From Rotaria sordida (lineage: Eukaryota > Rotifera > Eurotatoria > Philodinida > Philodinidae), in the NCBI GenBank assembly GCA_905250125.1, contig CAJNOL010000504.1:1-64000 (forward strand): 64,000 bases of DNA. Direction: 5' to 3'. Every line of letters starts with the position of its first letter. Positions within the stretch are counted from its first letter, which is position 1. Shown here one piece after another: positions 11,274 to 23,537 of the stretch. A program made the position numbers and the translations under genes. The notes under the pieces were generated by a model that was not told the DNA's origin, ran no database searches, and saw nothing but the letters and a program-made list of their open reading frames with translations.

Positions 11274-12232
11274 TCAAAATGGAAGTATATTACATTTACT
11301 ACCATTCGTAGAATCAATTAATTTTCCATAATGTTCATTTTTCATAGCAGTTATACAATCAATAATATTTTTCGATGCTTGGTCAATACTCAATGGTGCT
11401 CTTCTACCACCCAAATCAGTTCGTACCCATCCAGGATGAAGTAAAGCAATAAAAATATTTGATTTAGCCAATTCTGTTGCATGACATACAGTATACATAT
11501 TCAATGCTGCTTTTGAACATTGATAATCATAAGCAAAATATGATTGAGTTGAAGCCATTGCCATTGAAGACAGATTTGTTGATATATTAATAATACTAGC
11601 TTGAAGAACATTTCGTTCATCAGTAACTACTTTTTCTACGAGAGGTAAAAATGCCTAAATATGAAAAAGAAAACAAAGCATTGATGTAAACTTATATATA
11701 GAAGAAAAAAAAAATACACAAACACCTTTGTTACTCGCCATGCTCCAAGAACATTATGTCTGTATGCATCAAACATATTTTTTTCGTTAATATCATTGAA
11801 TTTGATATTCTTACCTACACCGGCATTATTTATTAAACAATTAAGACCTCGATCATTTCCTAATTTCTTTTCGACTTCAATTTTTGCCTTATTAACACTT
11901 TCATCATTACTGACATCTAAAAGAAAATATGTTAATATCAATGTAGGTTGTTTTTTTTCTTCATCATGTAAATAAGAACAAACAGACCAATTTGAATTGG
12001 AATAATTATATTCGAATGTTGTTTTGCTAAATCTAATAATTCCTATGATGATTTTTAAAAAAAATACATGTTTGATAGAAATATTAAATTTTACAACAAT
12101 TACTTGAGATCTATTAACATCACGATAACCAGCAAAAATAAGTTCAGGATTTGGTGAATTTGAAATAAGATGCTTCACAATACCAAAACCGATACCTCGA
12201 TTGGTGCCTGTAATTAAAATATTCTTTATCAT
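11274..12232 (-). CDS. Short-chain dehydrogenase/reductase, C-factor/sniffer-like
   Basis: Four exons on the minus strand (12232-12104, 12042-11988, 11916-11726, 11654-11274) join in frame into 251 residues, the usual length for a classical SDR. It shows the Rossmann TGTNRGIG motif at about residues 8-15, NNAG near residue 92, a serine-rich STNLSSM stretch, and YQCSK as the catalytic YxxxK. HPGWVRTDLGG follows, typical of the C-factor/sniffer/carbonyl reductase-like group. These enzymes use NAD(P)H to reduce carbonyl compounds in the cytosol; the substrate cannot be told from sequence. A pyrimidine-AG acceptor lies shortly upstream of the ATG. The neighbouring pseudogene is a diverged tandem copy. 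The translation between exons 1 and 2 in the unspliced frame is intronic. Confidence 0.88.
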
Positions 12233-14179
12233 AGTTTGCTAATACTAAAAGATAGAAATGCAATAGAAACAATTATGTTAAAAGTTTTCTTTTCTAAATT
12301 AACTGTTCTCTATAGAGACAACAAAGAAAACTTGAAGAAAAAGTAACATGCATGGCATCTTATGAACAGATAAAATAGAATAGATTATTGAGAATCGACT
12401 CAAATAATATACATCGATTCTTTCAGTGCTCGTATTATTTAATGTATCAATAAAATGTGGCAATACAATCCTTTCAATTGTCGGTCACTAACATTTCTCC
12501 TCATCCTTTCATGTACTAGTAGAAGAGTAGTAGATACATATATATATATATAAATATTAACGAAAAGCTAAACATACTATTCGAATTTACCCATTCATAA
12601 GAGCAAGAAGAAATCAATCAATCACTCTGCTGTAAAAACCATGTCTTTGATATGCATATTTGTTGAAAATAAGATGTAAACTTTTCATAGACATTTGGTA
12701 TCATCATCAGATACACATAAGAAACGAAAACTACAAGGACTCATCAGGCAGGTGTGACATATATTCTTTCAGAAAGATGGATGAATCGTGGCAAATGAGC
12801 ATCAATTGACACAGCTAACTGCAAAGAAAAAAAAATAATGCCTGCACTGTGTCTACTAAGGCTTGAGAAAAACAGTTAGATACAATTTGCTAAACTGAAC
12901 AGATGTCACGCTTATTTTATAAGTTATTGTAATTTTTGTTTCATATATCATTATTGTGTCTAATGATGGTACACATCTTTTCTGTAACAAAATATCTATA
13001 TTGAAGATATGGTTTTTACGGCAATAATTTATTTTTTTTTTGCTTCCAGTTAGTCCATTGAAGTTATAATCATACGAGTAAAAAAACAACAAGTAATCCT
13101 TATATATTGCTTTGCTTCATCTAAATAAAATACAAGTAGAACAAAGTCAAACATTAAAAAAACTCGGATCTCAAAATTGTTGTTTACAATTAAACTTTGA
13201 TTATTGACACATATATATATGAGAGAATCTCTTCAAGTTCATTGCCAATCGATGCTAGAAAAAAAAAGATTTTGTTCATCTAGAAAAAACAAATAAAAAT
13301 AATAAAGTTTGTATTTCATAAAGTTATGTACGAGCACAAGAAACTAAATAAATGCAAGTTCTGTGTCAATAACAAATATATTTTGATAAACATAAATAAG
13401 TAAAATATCCACGAATTCCAATGTGAATTACATTATAATGGTCTTTTATTTACTATTGATAATGGAGAATATTAACCAAATTAATAAAACAAAGAAAATC
13501 TACTTGGATTAACATGTATATATTAGATTGTTACGTTTGGATTCAACTTGAAAATTGATATTCTTTTAATAAACATCATATCAGAAAATAAAATACTAAA
13601 TTAAAAAGAATAATATTAATTTACTTAATTCAAAAAATCAATTTAAACAAAAGAATAGATTCTCTTTAGTGTGGCATCAAAATCTTCTTGTTTTAGAAAT
13701 TTTTAGTAAATCTTTTGTCAATGAGACACTACTTAATAAAAGAAGATTTAAACTTATACTCGAAAATATTATGATAAATTATATAGTTCACATGTTGTTC
13801 ATCTTCATTAAATAAATAAGTAAATATATATATATATCTAAGTTTTTCTTTGCATATTATTATATTTATGGTCAGAATGATATAAGTGTGTAAGAGATAA
13901 CCAAAATCAATATACTGAGTATTACACGATCAACTAGGGAAAATAACAAATATAGACAAGTGATCACAATCAATATGGACAGAAATCGAAGTTTACGTGA
14001 AAAAAAACTGTCTAATAAATATTTTAATTGACATATTATTTGAAATTTATATGATGTATATCTCTTCTTTTTCATAAAGATCAAAGAAATAAAAAAAGAA
14101 AATATATTTTAAATATCTATTAACCATAATAACAGTAGAAACAACAAATAGTAGATATTTATAAATATTATATGTATGA
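12233..14179. other. Gene-free AT-rich stretch
   Basis: I see no gene. There is an (AT)n run at about 12538-12552. Minus-strand frames of 78 and 70 codons (12856-13092, 13872-14084) lack any recognisable domain and have the composition of random AT-rich sequence. The right part should include the 3' UTR of the SAP30BP gene, which reads leftward and stops at 14180. Confidence 0.55.
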
Positions 14180-15668
14180 TCATTGATCAAAACGAGTTTT
14201 GCGTTTTTCACCGCCCATATCAGGATTCATCGATGAACCAACACCAAGTTGATCAACTTTTTTAACACCAGGTGTAAAACTAATCTAAAAAAAATTTAAT
14301 TCATTATAAAATATTGATGAATGAATTTATATATATATATACTTTTGTTCGTTCTCGTCGTTCTTTTTCTCTACGATCCATTTCAAGTTTTTGTGCTTTA
14401 CCTAAACAAATCTTCTTATCAATTTAGTTTTATTTTAAATAAATCAAATCATTTTTACTTAATTCTTCATAATAAGATTCTTTACCCCACCAATGTGGAT
14501 CATATAATTCCTAAAAAAAAAAAAAATAATCATAATTAAATATATAAACATAAAATAAAATATACTTGTGGAAAATTTGTTCCAATTTCATCAATACCCA
14601 AATGAGAAATCATTTTTTCATACATACTAAAAAAAGAAAATTCAAAAATGATAATCAAAGAAGAAAAAAAAACTATATATATATATTTCAATACCATGGA
14701 TTTCGAAAATCTTTTAATTCTTGTATACGTACATTTTGATCAACACCTGTTTTTTTAAATCGTTTATAATATTCTTCAAATTTTTCCTATTCAAATATAA
14801 ATAGATTATTTATTTAGGCTTTTTTCTTTTTGTATTAAAAAATTCTTTACTTGAAGTTTAGTTGAACAACTCTTAGCAGGTTCTGGTGGTATACGAATGT
14901 CAGCATCTTCAGGAAATATTAATGGATAATCTAATAAAATAAAAGATAATTAAAAATCGTTTTAAAATTATTATATACTAGGTGTTAAATCAGTACGATG
15001 TGATGGTGATGTTTCTTCTGGTTTCAGCTATGAATAATAAATAAATAATAAATCAATACTATACTAAGATTTATCATACATACAGGTGTAACATTTAAAA
15101 GATCAGATGTAACAATTGTTTGTTCAATAACTGTAGTTGTTTCAATTTGAAGTAAATCATTTTCTTCAGGAGCATGTAATATAACTGCACTATTTGAATT
15201 TGAATGATCATCTTCACCATCTTGTTCTTCATTATTATCTTCTTCTTCGTCTTCATCTGTATGTTCTTCATCACCTGAATCAGCTTCATAACTAACCAAT
15301 GAAGATTTATCTAAATAAATAAAATAATACGGTCTTGTTTTTATTATGAAAAATATTTATTAATAAAAAATATAAAACGAATAATAATACAAACTCTTTG
15401 TGAAAGGAGGCTTATGTGTAGTTAAAGGTTTCTTTGTAATTGTAGTTGGAAGAGTTGTTGAATCTGGTGTTGAACTTTTTGATGGTATTGGTTCATTGAT
15501 ATCATCATCATCGGAATCTGATATATCTCCACTACCAATACCAATATCGAGTATAACATTTGATGTTACTGGTGCAGATGAAGATGGGGAATCATTTGGA
15601 GCTGTATCAATATCCATGGGATTATTTGTTGTTATTTCTTCATCAGACATTCTTGTAAATTTTTTCAA
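14180..15668 (-). CDS. SAP30BP: SAP30-binding protein (HCNGP-type transcriptional regulator)
   Basis: About eight exons read on the minus strand; the first two are 15668-15395 and 15310-15084. The N-terminal half is acidic and Ser/Thr-rich, including an SLVSYEADSGDEE block like the human N-terminus. The conserved HCNGP domain then follows across several short exons: IPPEPAKSCSTKLQ, EKFEEYYKRFKKTGVDQN, ELKDFRNP, SMYEKMI, GIDEIGTNFP, LYDPHWWGKESYYEEL and GKAQKLEMDRREKERRERTK. The end is GGEKRKTRFDQ and a stop at 14180-14182. In other animals the protein is nuclear, binds SAP30 of the Sin3 corepressor and takes part in splicing of short introns. Translation may start at 15668 or at the internal ATG at 15650 (MSDEE), which better matches a typical start. 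The gene is head to head with the CNG channel gene. Confidence 0.88.
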
Positions 15669-15877
15669 CGATAGGAAGTCAATTAAAGTAACTGAAATTT
15701 CTTTCTTATTCTATTGCTTATGGTGCATTTCCAATGAGATATAATGAAAGTGACATCTAGGAAATTTATTTTCTGGAGGCTAATCTTAAGTAACGAGTGT
15801 AATTGTTGCATTCTGATGGTTTCTAATTCATTTATCGTTTTATCCTATGACATATATCTGTTTTAAGGAAAAAAAAG
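15669..15877. promoter_or_regulatory. Shared upstream region of SAP30BP and the CNG channel gene
   Basis: Only 209 bases separate the two divergent start codons, so both promoters and both 5' UTRs must fit here or overlap the first exons. I see no TATA box at a standard distance. A TTTTAAG acceptor-like sequence lies about 11 bases before the channel ATG. Confidence 0.5.
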
Positions 15878-18800
15878 ATGGCTCAACGTAAGATTTCAAC
15901 AAAACGACCTCATGCTTATGAAAATTTAATAAATAGTTTCGACACAGAAAATGATGTACATGATCTAACCCTTGAAAATTTAACAAGCTTTGAATTTGAT
16001 CGTTAGTAATATTAAAATTTTATTATTAATAAAAAAAAAAAAGAACAACCAAAGTTATTCTTTTTTTAAGAAAATAATGAAGAAAATCAACAAATACATA
16101 AATCAGTTGCTCGAAGTTATAGCAAGTAAATGTTATTTCATTAAACAATTCGATTTATTCTAAAATCGTTTTTTCTTTTTTTTTTGTAGTCTTATTTATG
16201 AATCACTTTCATATGATATTCGACGTCAATCTCAAGTATCATTAATTAGTGATCAATTACGTAATTTACGTCGAAAATTTAGTGATCGAACTGATGCTAT
16301 TAAAGAAATTATTCATCAACCATCAGATTATGAGGATCATACAACAAGTTAGTATATCTAAAAAGATTATAGCTCAACGAGAAATCGAATTTATCTCGTA
16401 TTTATTTCAACTTCGGGGGGGGGGGCAGAGAGAGCTTCGTCACTGGCTGTGAATGCAAGAAACACATCCATGCACGTACATTCAAAAGGATGAAAACTAT
16501 GAAAGTCATAAAATTAAAACCGAATAAATCTAATTTCTCATGGATTCCTTACAAAAGATCTCAAATCATAAGCAGTTTAGCTTTTCCATCCAAAAAAAAA
16601 CAATCATATTTATTTTTGATCAAAAAATCAAAAAGAAGAAACTTTAAATTATTTTTTTTTTGTTCTCTAAGCTGCTAGTATTACTATAAGCGAAGAAAAA
16701 CAACAACAACAACAACAACAACAACAATTTCCTGATCGATCAATATTTACATCAGATAGTGAAAGTCATGCTTCAACACCTAGTTTAACTATAGAAGGCA
16801 ATGGAATAAAACAACGTTTACAACGAATTATTTTTCGTTGTATACGAAAATCTGGTGTTCGAAAACCGGTTGATGCGGATAGTAAGTTAAAAATGAAATC
16901 GATTTCAATATGTTTTTTTTATTATTATAATAAGGTAATGCACATTTAATTTGGTTAACATTTGTGGCAATGGCATATTTATATAATTTTATATCAATTC
17001 CATTACGTATAGCATTTCCAATATGGAAAAATGGCAAAACATATATTTGGATATGGATGTTAATCGATTATTTATGTGATGTACTCTATTTAATCGATAT
17101 ATTTTTTGTTCAAACAAGAATTAAATATTTAGAAAATGGACTTTGGATTGTATGTAATCAATAAACAAAAAAAAAAAATCTTTTCAATGATTTTTTTTTT
17201 CAAATTTTATTCTAGACATCATTTCGTTTAACTGCAATGAAATATTTTCATTCATTACGATTTATATTTGATTGTTTATCACTTTTACCATTCGATATGT
17301 TTTATTTTCTTTTTGGTTTTCATGCAATTTTTCGATTATCACGTTTATTTAAATTACGTTCATTAACAGATTTTTTTCGTTATTGTGATCGTTGGGTACA
17401 ATCATTTTTTGCTAGTGTACGTCTTGTAAGAATTATTGCATTACTTTTATATGTTATTTTATCTGTACATGTATATGCATGTATTTATTTTCTTTTTTCA
17501 AATTATGAACGTCGAAATGGTGTTGATAATGCATGGGTTTATAAAATAGAAAATCAACCACGTATGAGTGCATATTCATATTCATTTTATTATTGTTTTA
17601 AAATTGCATCTACAATTGGAAATATTCCAAGTCCTGAAACAGGACCTGAATATGTATTTGTTATTACAGGATATTTATTAGCATTATTTATATTTGCTTT
17701 ATTAATTGGACAAATACGTGATGTATTTCAATCAATGAATCAAAGACGTTCTGAATATCAAAATACAGTTGAACAAGTTATGCAATATTTAACAAAATTT
17801 GGAATACCAAAAACTGTACAAGATAGAGTTAGAAATTGGTTTCAATACAATTGGGAAGATAGAAATACACTGGGTATGATGTTTCTTTTTTTTTCGTGTA
17901 CATATCTAAAGAATTTTAAATAAATCTTAAATTTATTTCATATGAGTAGAAGATGATGATACAACATTATCATTTTTACCTACGACTCTTCAAACTGAAC
18001 TTGCTATTAGTATTCATTATGATACATTATCAAAAGTACAATTATTTCAGGTACGTTTTTGTTTTCATGTTATATCTCAATGTTGTAAATATGTATATAT
18101 ATCTATGTACAGATTTGATATTGTTTTTAATTGGTATGTATATAACACAGCTTTGGCTTGTTTCTTTTTTTTGTCTTTATTTGACTCTTGCATGATCTTA
18201 ACATTTATCTCTGAGAAAAATGCCGTCTCACGTACAAAATAATTGTTCGAAAAGCTTATATAAAGTTTGATTCTTTTTTTGAGTTTGAGCTTACTGTAAT
18301 GTATAATAATAGAACAAAGCCTATTTTACTTAAGGCAAGCAACATCGTTGTTTTATTTAAATATTTGCTCACAGCTAACCAGTCGTAAGTCAGTAAAATA
18401 TTTTGAAGATGCTCTTTAGAAAGAGCATCAAAATCTTCAAAAAAAAAATTAAAACGAATTTACCAATACCTTTCAAATTAGTGCTTTGTACAAACATTAG
18501 TTTCGTCAGTCATCAAAGATTTGTCCACGATGAACTAACTGTAAACCAGAAAAAAGGATTCTTAATATATAGTTAGAGAGAGAGAGAGAGTATGAAATTC
18601 TGATTCAACTTGATTGTATTTGATTCTCTTTAGTGACTTATAATTAGATAACTAATTTTTATAGTTCTTTTTAAATTAACCTTTGTTTACAAATATAATT
18701 GTGTTTTTCTTTAAAACAAAAATGAAATGAATAGATTATCAAATCATTGACAATTTAATTTATGCTTTTACTTAATTAAAACTTTAAAAAAAGATCTACG

Positions 18801-20767
18801 TTTATTTTACATGATATTCTCTGTCTTTTGTTCATCGTTAATTCTTATATTTTTATATATTTGTTGAATATTTTAATAGGATTGTGAAAGATCTTTTCTT
18901 TACTCATTGGTACTTAAATTAAAACCAACTTTATTTTTACCAGGTGATTATATATGTAAAAAAGTAAGTTAGACATATTTTTCTCGAAAATCAATTTGAT
19001 ATAAAATCTTTTGTTTTCAAGGGTGAAATTGGTCGAGAAATGTATATTGTTAATCATGGAATACTTGATGTATTTATTGATGACAAACGTATAGCTGGTC
19101 TTGAAGATGGTGCAGTCTTTGGTGAAATTAGTTTACTTGAAGTAGCAGGTGGTAATCGACGTACAGCTGATGTGAGTGTTTTTGATTTTTTTTTTTTTCG
19201 TTAAACTTTTTTGTTTTTTTGATGTTTGATTTTATTCTAGGTAATTTCACGAGGTTTTTCAACATTATTTACTTTACATAAAGCAGATTTAAATGAACAA
19301 TTAAAAGATTTTCCTGAAGCTGGTAAAATTCTTCGTCGAAAAGCCAAGTAAATAAGAAAAGAATATAAACAAAATTTATTCACTTTTCTTTTTTTTTATC
19401 TATTAAAGAAAATTAATGAAACGTTCATCTAAAGCAGAAGAAGAAACAACTCATGATGATGGAATTGTTCAAGCAGAACCAATTATTGTCGATCATCCAC
19501 CAAAACCAGATCCTAAATTACTCGATACAGTTTTAAAAGTAATTTGTTCAAGAAAACAACAAAAGAGATGAAATTCTTATCATTACAATTTCGATATTTA
19601 TTCATAGGCTGTTGGTACGAAATCAAAATTAGCAGAAGTATTAACTCGACCTCGACTAAGTATATACCCAACAGTCTCATTAGAAGTTCCTGATATTGCT
19701 ATATGTAAGTATATACATACGACTGGGCCGAAAATAACCAAAAGTTCGAGTGTTGGACCTGAAAACTTTATCACAAATCTGATACCCGAATATCTACCTT
19801 TCCGACCGTTATAGTCTTGTTGAATTCTATGTTTGTATTTGAGGATCATTTGTTATAGGCATATCAATGTTGATAGATAAATCGACTAGAACTCAGATAG
19901 ATTTCAACCGGTTTTTTTTCTCTGAGAAATCTTCAATAGTGAAGAAAATTTTCCTACAAATTAGAGAATGATATTTATTCCTGAATAGAAGTTATCGAAA
20001 AAAACTTAATTCGAAAAATAAAAATATTGATAAAAGTTTTGGTTATTTTTCTGTTATTTCATCGGTTGAAAATTAAATTTTTGATTGATAAATAAAGTAC
20101 TCAATGTCTAACTTTTAATATAGAAACTTCCTTTACTATTGAGGATTCCTCAGAAAAAAACCAATTGAAATCTATTTGAGTTATAGTCAATTTATCGATC
20201 AACATTGATGTGTCTGTAGCAAACAAATCTCAATTATATATATAGATCTCAATAAGACAAAGGTAATTTTGCACGAAAAATTTACGGTAGAAAGGCTAGA
20301 TATTTCGCTAACGAATGAGAGTTCTCACACAAATGAAGATGCTTGGATGGGAGAAATCCAGATTATCGTTACTTTTGATCAGTATTGTATTAACTAATTC
20401 AATGTTTTAAAATAATATTAAATAGCGAAAAATCATGAATCAATTCAAAATCCACCAATTGAAAATGATCATAATCGTAATCTTATAATACCAACATTAA
20501 CAGTAACACCAGTTGATGCAACAACAGCACGAATTCAAACACTTCGTCAAAGACTTTTTTCAATTCCATTACAGTAAAATAAAAGATTCTTTTTTTTGTT
20601 TTTGTTTTTCTAATATAGATTTATTTAACTCTTTTTTTTTTCTCTTCTAAAGAAATTTACCATCAGCAATGCAATATCCAAATGATGAAGATGATTTATT
20701 TATTCATCGTACATTACCAACATCAGAAACAAGTGTAACTTTGCTATTTGATGATGATCTCGTTTAA
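15878..20767 (+). CDS. Cyclic nucleotide-gated channel, beta-subunit-like
   Basis: Fourteen exons join without a frame break into 783 residues: 15878-16001, 16071-16125, 16190-16347, 16672-16881, 16935-17149, 17216-17873, 17950-18050, 18880-18963, 19022-19171, 19241-19347, 19409-19538, 19608-19704, 20426-20573, 20653-20767. The N-terminal cytosolic part has a nine-Gln run. Six transmembrane segments follow, with a weak S4 ([10 protein letters not shown]). The pore is at about residues 385-395 (STIGNIPSP). After S6 come [10 protein letters not shown] and a C-linker. The cyclic nucleotide-binding domain (about 536-610) contains [10 protein letters not shown] and [17 protein letters not shown], the phosphate-binding cassette. 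The pore and C-linker look closer to CNGB than CNGA. Such subunits modulate cation channels opened by cGMP or cAMP in sensory cells. The filter TIGN, where CNGA has TIGE, suggests a modulatory subunit. Confidence 0.9.
16701..16727 (+). repeat. (CAA)9 encoding polyglutamine
   Basis: Nine uninterrupted CAA codons lie in exon 4 of the CNG channel gene, in the N-terminal cytosolic region. Being pure, the tract may vary in length between alleles. Confidence 0.9.
18410..18431. repeat. Perfect 10-bp hairpin in a CNG channel intron
   Basis: GATGCTCTTT and AAAGAGCATC flank a two-base loop inside the 829-base intron 18051-18879. Flanking TTTTGAA/TCAAAA sequence extends the pairing imperfectly. The rest of this intron shows no gene; it includes a short (AG)n run near 18575. 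Confidence 0.6.
19785..20306. repeat. Foldback repeat in the CNG channel intron
   Basis: Intron 19705-20425 is mostly one imperfect inverted repeat. The left arm, about 19785-19970, includes ATATCAATGTTGATAGATAAAT and then ATAGATTTCAA. The right arm, about 20105-20306, carries the same blocks inverted. Identity is highest near the CAATGTTGAT core. There is no transposase frame. It looks like an old non-autonomous foldback element carried in the sense transcript. Confidence 0.75.
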
Positions 20768-20998
20768 ATCTTTTTTTCTTTCTCTCTTTCTTGTAATTAA
20801 AAAAAACAAATAAATAAATGTTTCGATTAATGTAATATTCATGTTTTATTATGAAATGAATGATGAATTGAAATGAAACAAATGCTTGTCTATACTAGAA
20901 ATATTTAGAAAGACTTTTCAAACAAACAAAAAAAAAAGAAAGTGAATAAATGAACATTAAAAAAAAGAGATATGATAATCAGTTTATTTTTATTGTGT

Positions 20999-21592
20999 TT
21001 ACCAAGGAATAAGTCCTACTGCTCGTCCATCAGGAAATTTATTGCCTAAAATACGTGCCCAATCGACAATCCACCATACAAATGTAATTAAACTAAAAAA
21101 TATACCAACACCGTTAAGTTTTGTTTTGACTGATTCTGTATTTTGAATTTCTGGTCGAAAATATGTTAAAGACCATGCACTGCAACATCCACATCCGATT
21201 AATAATTTTAATAGACCAACAACAATATATCCTAGATGTCCACGTGAAAGATAAAACCAATCGATACCAAAAAAACCAAAAAATAATGAAAGAAAAAAAG
21301 CTAATTTTTTCGAACGTTGTTGATAATCACAGTATTTATTCGTATCAGCACGATTGTCATATGTAATCCATCCTCGATCACAATCACAGCCTGTTTCATT
21401 TAGACGACATTGTCCATGACCATTGCAATGTATATCGATAGTACATTTATGATCTTGTCCTACATTGATATTTCCAATGTTCAGATCAACAACAACTGGT
21501 GGTCCATCAATAGGTGAACTGTTTATGTTAATTAAACAGTCAAATGTTAATACCAATGTAATACCAATTAACAATTGTATGAAGTTTGTCAT
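20999..21592 (-). CDS. TM2-domain membrane protein with EGF-like cysteines
   Basis: A single-exon minus-strand frame. It is open from 21685, but the ATG at 21592 gives a clean signal peptide (MTNFIQLLIGITLVLTF) and 197 residues, so I prefer it. A cysteine-rich segment with CNGHGQC and CDCDRGW spacing resembles an EGF-like module. A TM2 domain follows: a first hydrophobic hairpin with FGIDWFYLSRG (DWF where many TM2 proteins have DRF), a glycine/cysteine-rich second helix, and a final segment ending WWIVDWARI. TM2 proteins are two- or three-pass membrane proteins; animal TM2D1-3 affect Notch signalling and phagocytosis. This gene differs from TM2D1-3 in its EGF-like part, so a specific role is not assignable. 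Paralogs lie at 23090-23537 (dead) and 24204-24809. Confidence 0.8.
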   Translation of the reverse strand: MTNFIQLLIGITLVLTFDCLININSSPIDGPPVVVDLNIGNINVGQDHKCTIDIHCNGHGQCRLNETGCDCDRGWITYDNRADTNKYCDYQQRSKKLAFFLSLFFGFFGIDWFYLSRGHLGYIVVGLLKLLIGCGCCSAWSLTYFRPEIQNTESVKTKLNGVGIFFSLITFVWWIVDWARILGNKFPDGRAVGLIPW

Positions 21593-21685
21593 TTGATAAT
21601 TGTATTGAACAGACAAAATATTAGTTTTTTTTTCTACAAAATAAAATATATAGTAGAACGATTGTTTTGTTAGAAGTAAAAACAA

Positions 21686-23089
21686 AATCTTAAAATAATT
21701 AAATAAATGGATTTCTATTAATTTGTAATTAATGTAGGAAATATTACAGATGATCTAATAAACCATTAAACTAAGCACAAATTCTACCTGAATATGCTAC
21801 ATATGACATTAATATATAACTAACTAATTAGTATTAGATATAAATGTCTACATATGAAATTTCTCTTAGTATCAAAAAGTGGTTTCTACACATTCTACTA
21901 TTCTATTATCTTAATTCGATTTCGTGATGTTCTCTCTTTGAATATATATATATATATATCTACAAGAGAGATTGTTTATATTGATTAACGTATAACAAAA
22001 GAAGAGAAGCAATTTGCACGTATTGTATTGATGAACGAGTTAAGTAAATTTGCGTTTTCATCACGATATTCGAACACTATGTATAATTTATGAAGTTTTT
22101 TGTGTTACATATCTCTTTTGTTATATCAATCCATACGTGTACGTGTGTTAGAAGATATTGAAGTTTGATCGAAGAACAAGCCGATGAATAGTCAAATATC
22201 TAGACATCTTCATGACTATTATACATACAATTCTTCTTCTTGAATTTTAAGAATAATACTATTATGTTCTATTACAACTTATATATCATGAAAAGATATA
22301 CATGAAAAATATTTAAGAAGAGAACAAAAAGAGCTACTAATAACTAAGAACAATAGATAAACATTGATAAAAAGAAATGCATTGTGTACGTGTTGGAATT
22401 TCAATCTTAATTTTATCATTTTTCTTCATAATACATTCAATAACAATTGCATGTTATAGTTTCAGGCATTATTTAATCAATAACTTATCAACCAAGCTCA
22501 ATCTACAACACAATTTCAAAGTTATAATTCATCTTCTAAAAAAATTATTATTTGAGTGTCGTCTCATCAATAGTTAATCATTACTGTAGTTTACTACATA
22601 TAAGTTGGTCAAAGATTATCATTACTTTGTATTTAGAATAGTATATGCATTTTAATGGAAAAATTTAACAAGTATCATTGTTTTTCTTCTTTATAAGCAT
22701 GTCTTTATTATAAGAACGGTACTTGTTTCAATAATACGTGCTTGAATCTAAACGATCATGTTCGTACTTTTCATATAGAGAATTTTTTTTTTCGAAGGTA
22801 TTGAAATCAAAATTTTGTATACCTTGCGAAGATCACATTTAAATCTGTTATATTTAGATATATATGTCAGAAAAGTTTAAATCGATTTTATTGGTTACGA
22901 AAAAAACACAACGCATGAATTTAGTTTTGCATACGGATAGAACTTGTGTACAAGCCAAATATTTGTTATCGAATCACTTTTGTTGTCATATTTAATTTGA
23001 TATAAAAATAAATTAGAGTGATTCATCAAGCTAATAAAACTAAACTGAATAATATGCTGACAATATAATCGATGATGATCATTATGCTC
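21686..23089. other. Intergenic stretch between TM2-domain genes
   Basis: AT-rich sequence with an (AT)n run near 21945-21958. A 66-codon plus-strand frame at 22377-22577 begins with a hydrophobic run but has no further support. I see no other feature. Confidence 0.5.
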
Positions 23090-23537
23090 TAAAATCTATA
23101 TGTATTTAACATAAGAAGAAGTTATCCACTACAGCATCCACAGAAAATGAGTAGTTAGGAAATAACAATATATACACTATTTCCTTTGGAACAATAAAAT
23201 TAATTGATTCCAAAACTACCTAAATATGCAAAGATAAGAACAGCTGTTGTTTTCGAACATTGTTTATGCGAACAACTTTTATTTATTCGCATTGTATTTC
23301 CATAAGTTGTCCATCCGTGGATCACATACACATATAGTCATATTTACACATCGTTCGTTTTATATTACAATTTATTTTGTTGAAACATATGTTAGTACTA
23401 TTTGAATGCTTGCCATAGTTAGTAAAATTAAATTGTTCCTTTTCTTTGTTATTAATAGGTAGAACTGATCTGTTAGCTAAGTCGACAAAAGTCAGCATGA
23501 AAATAAGACGTACACATAACAGTATGCAGTTTATCAT
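23090..23537 (-). pseudogene. Decayed TM2-domain paralog
   Basis: The minus strand opens with a signal-peptide-like frame of 71 codons (23537-23322) containing cysteine pairs. After a stop and frame change, the sequence GWTTYGN appears, then SKTTAVLIFAYLGSFGIN, a stop where the Trp of DWF should be, FYCSKGN and finally FCGCCSG. These blocks align in order with the neighbouring TM2 gene (GWITYDN, SKKLAFFLSLFFGFFGID, FYLSRGH, GCGCCSA). Several stops and at least one frameshift interrupt it, and the last transmembrane part is not recognisable. It is the middle member of a three-gene tandem set. Confidence 0.75.

Noticed and set aside
22377-22577. 66-codon plus-strand frame with a hydrophobic start as a secreted peptide
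   Set aside because: Only the first 25 residues look like a signal peptide; no cysteine pattern, processing site or relation to the nearby TM2 genes was found.
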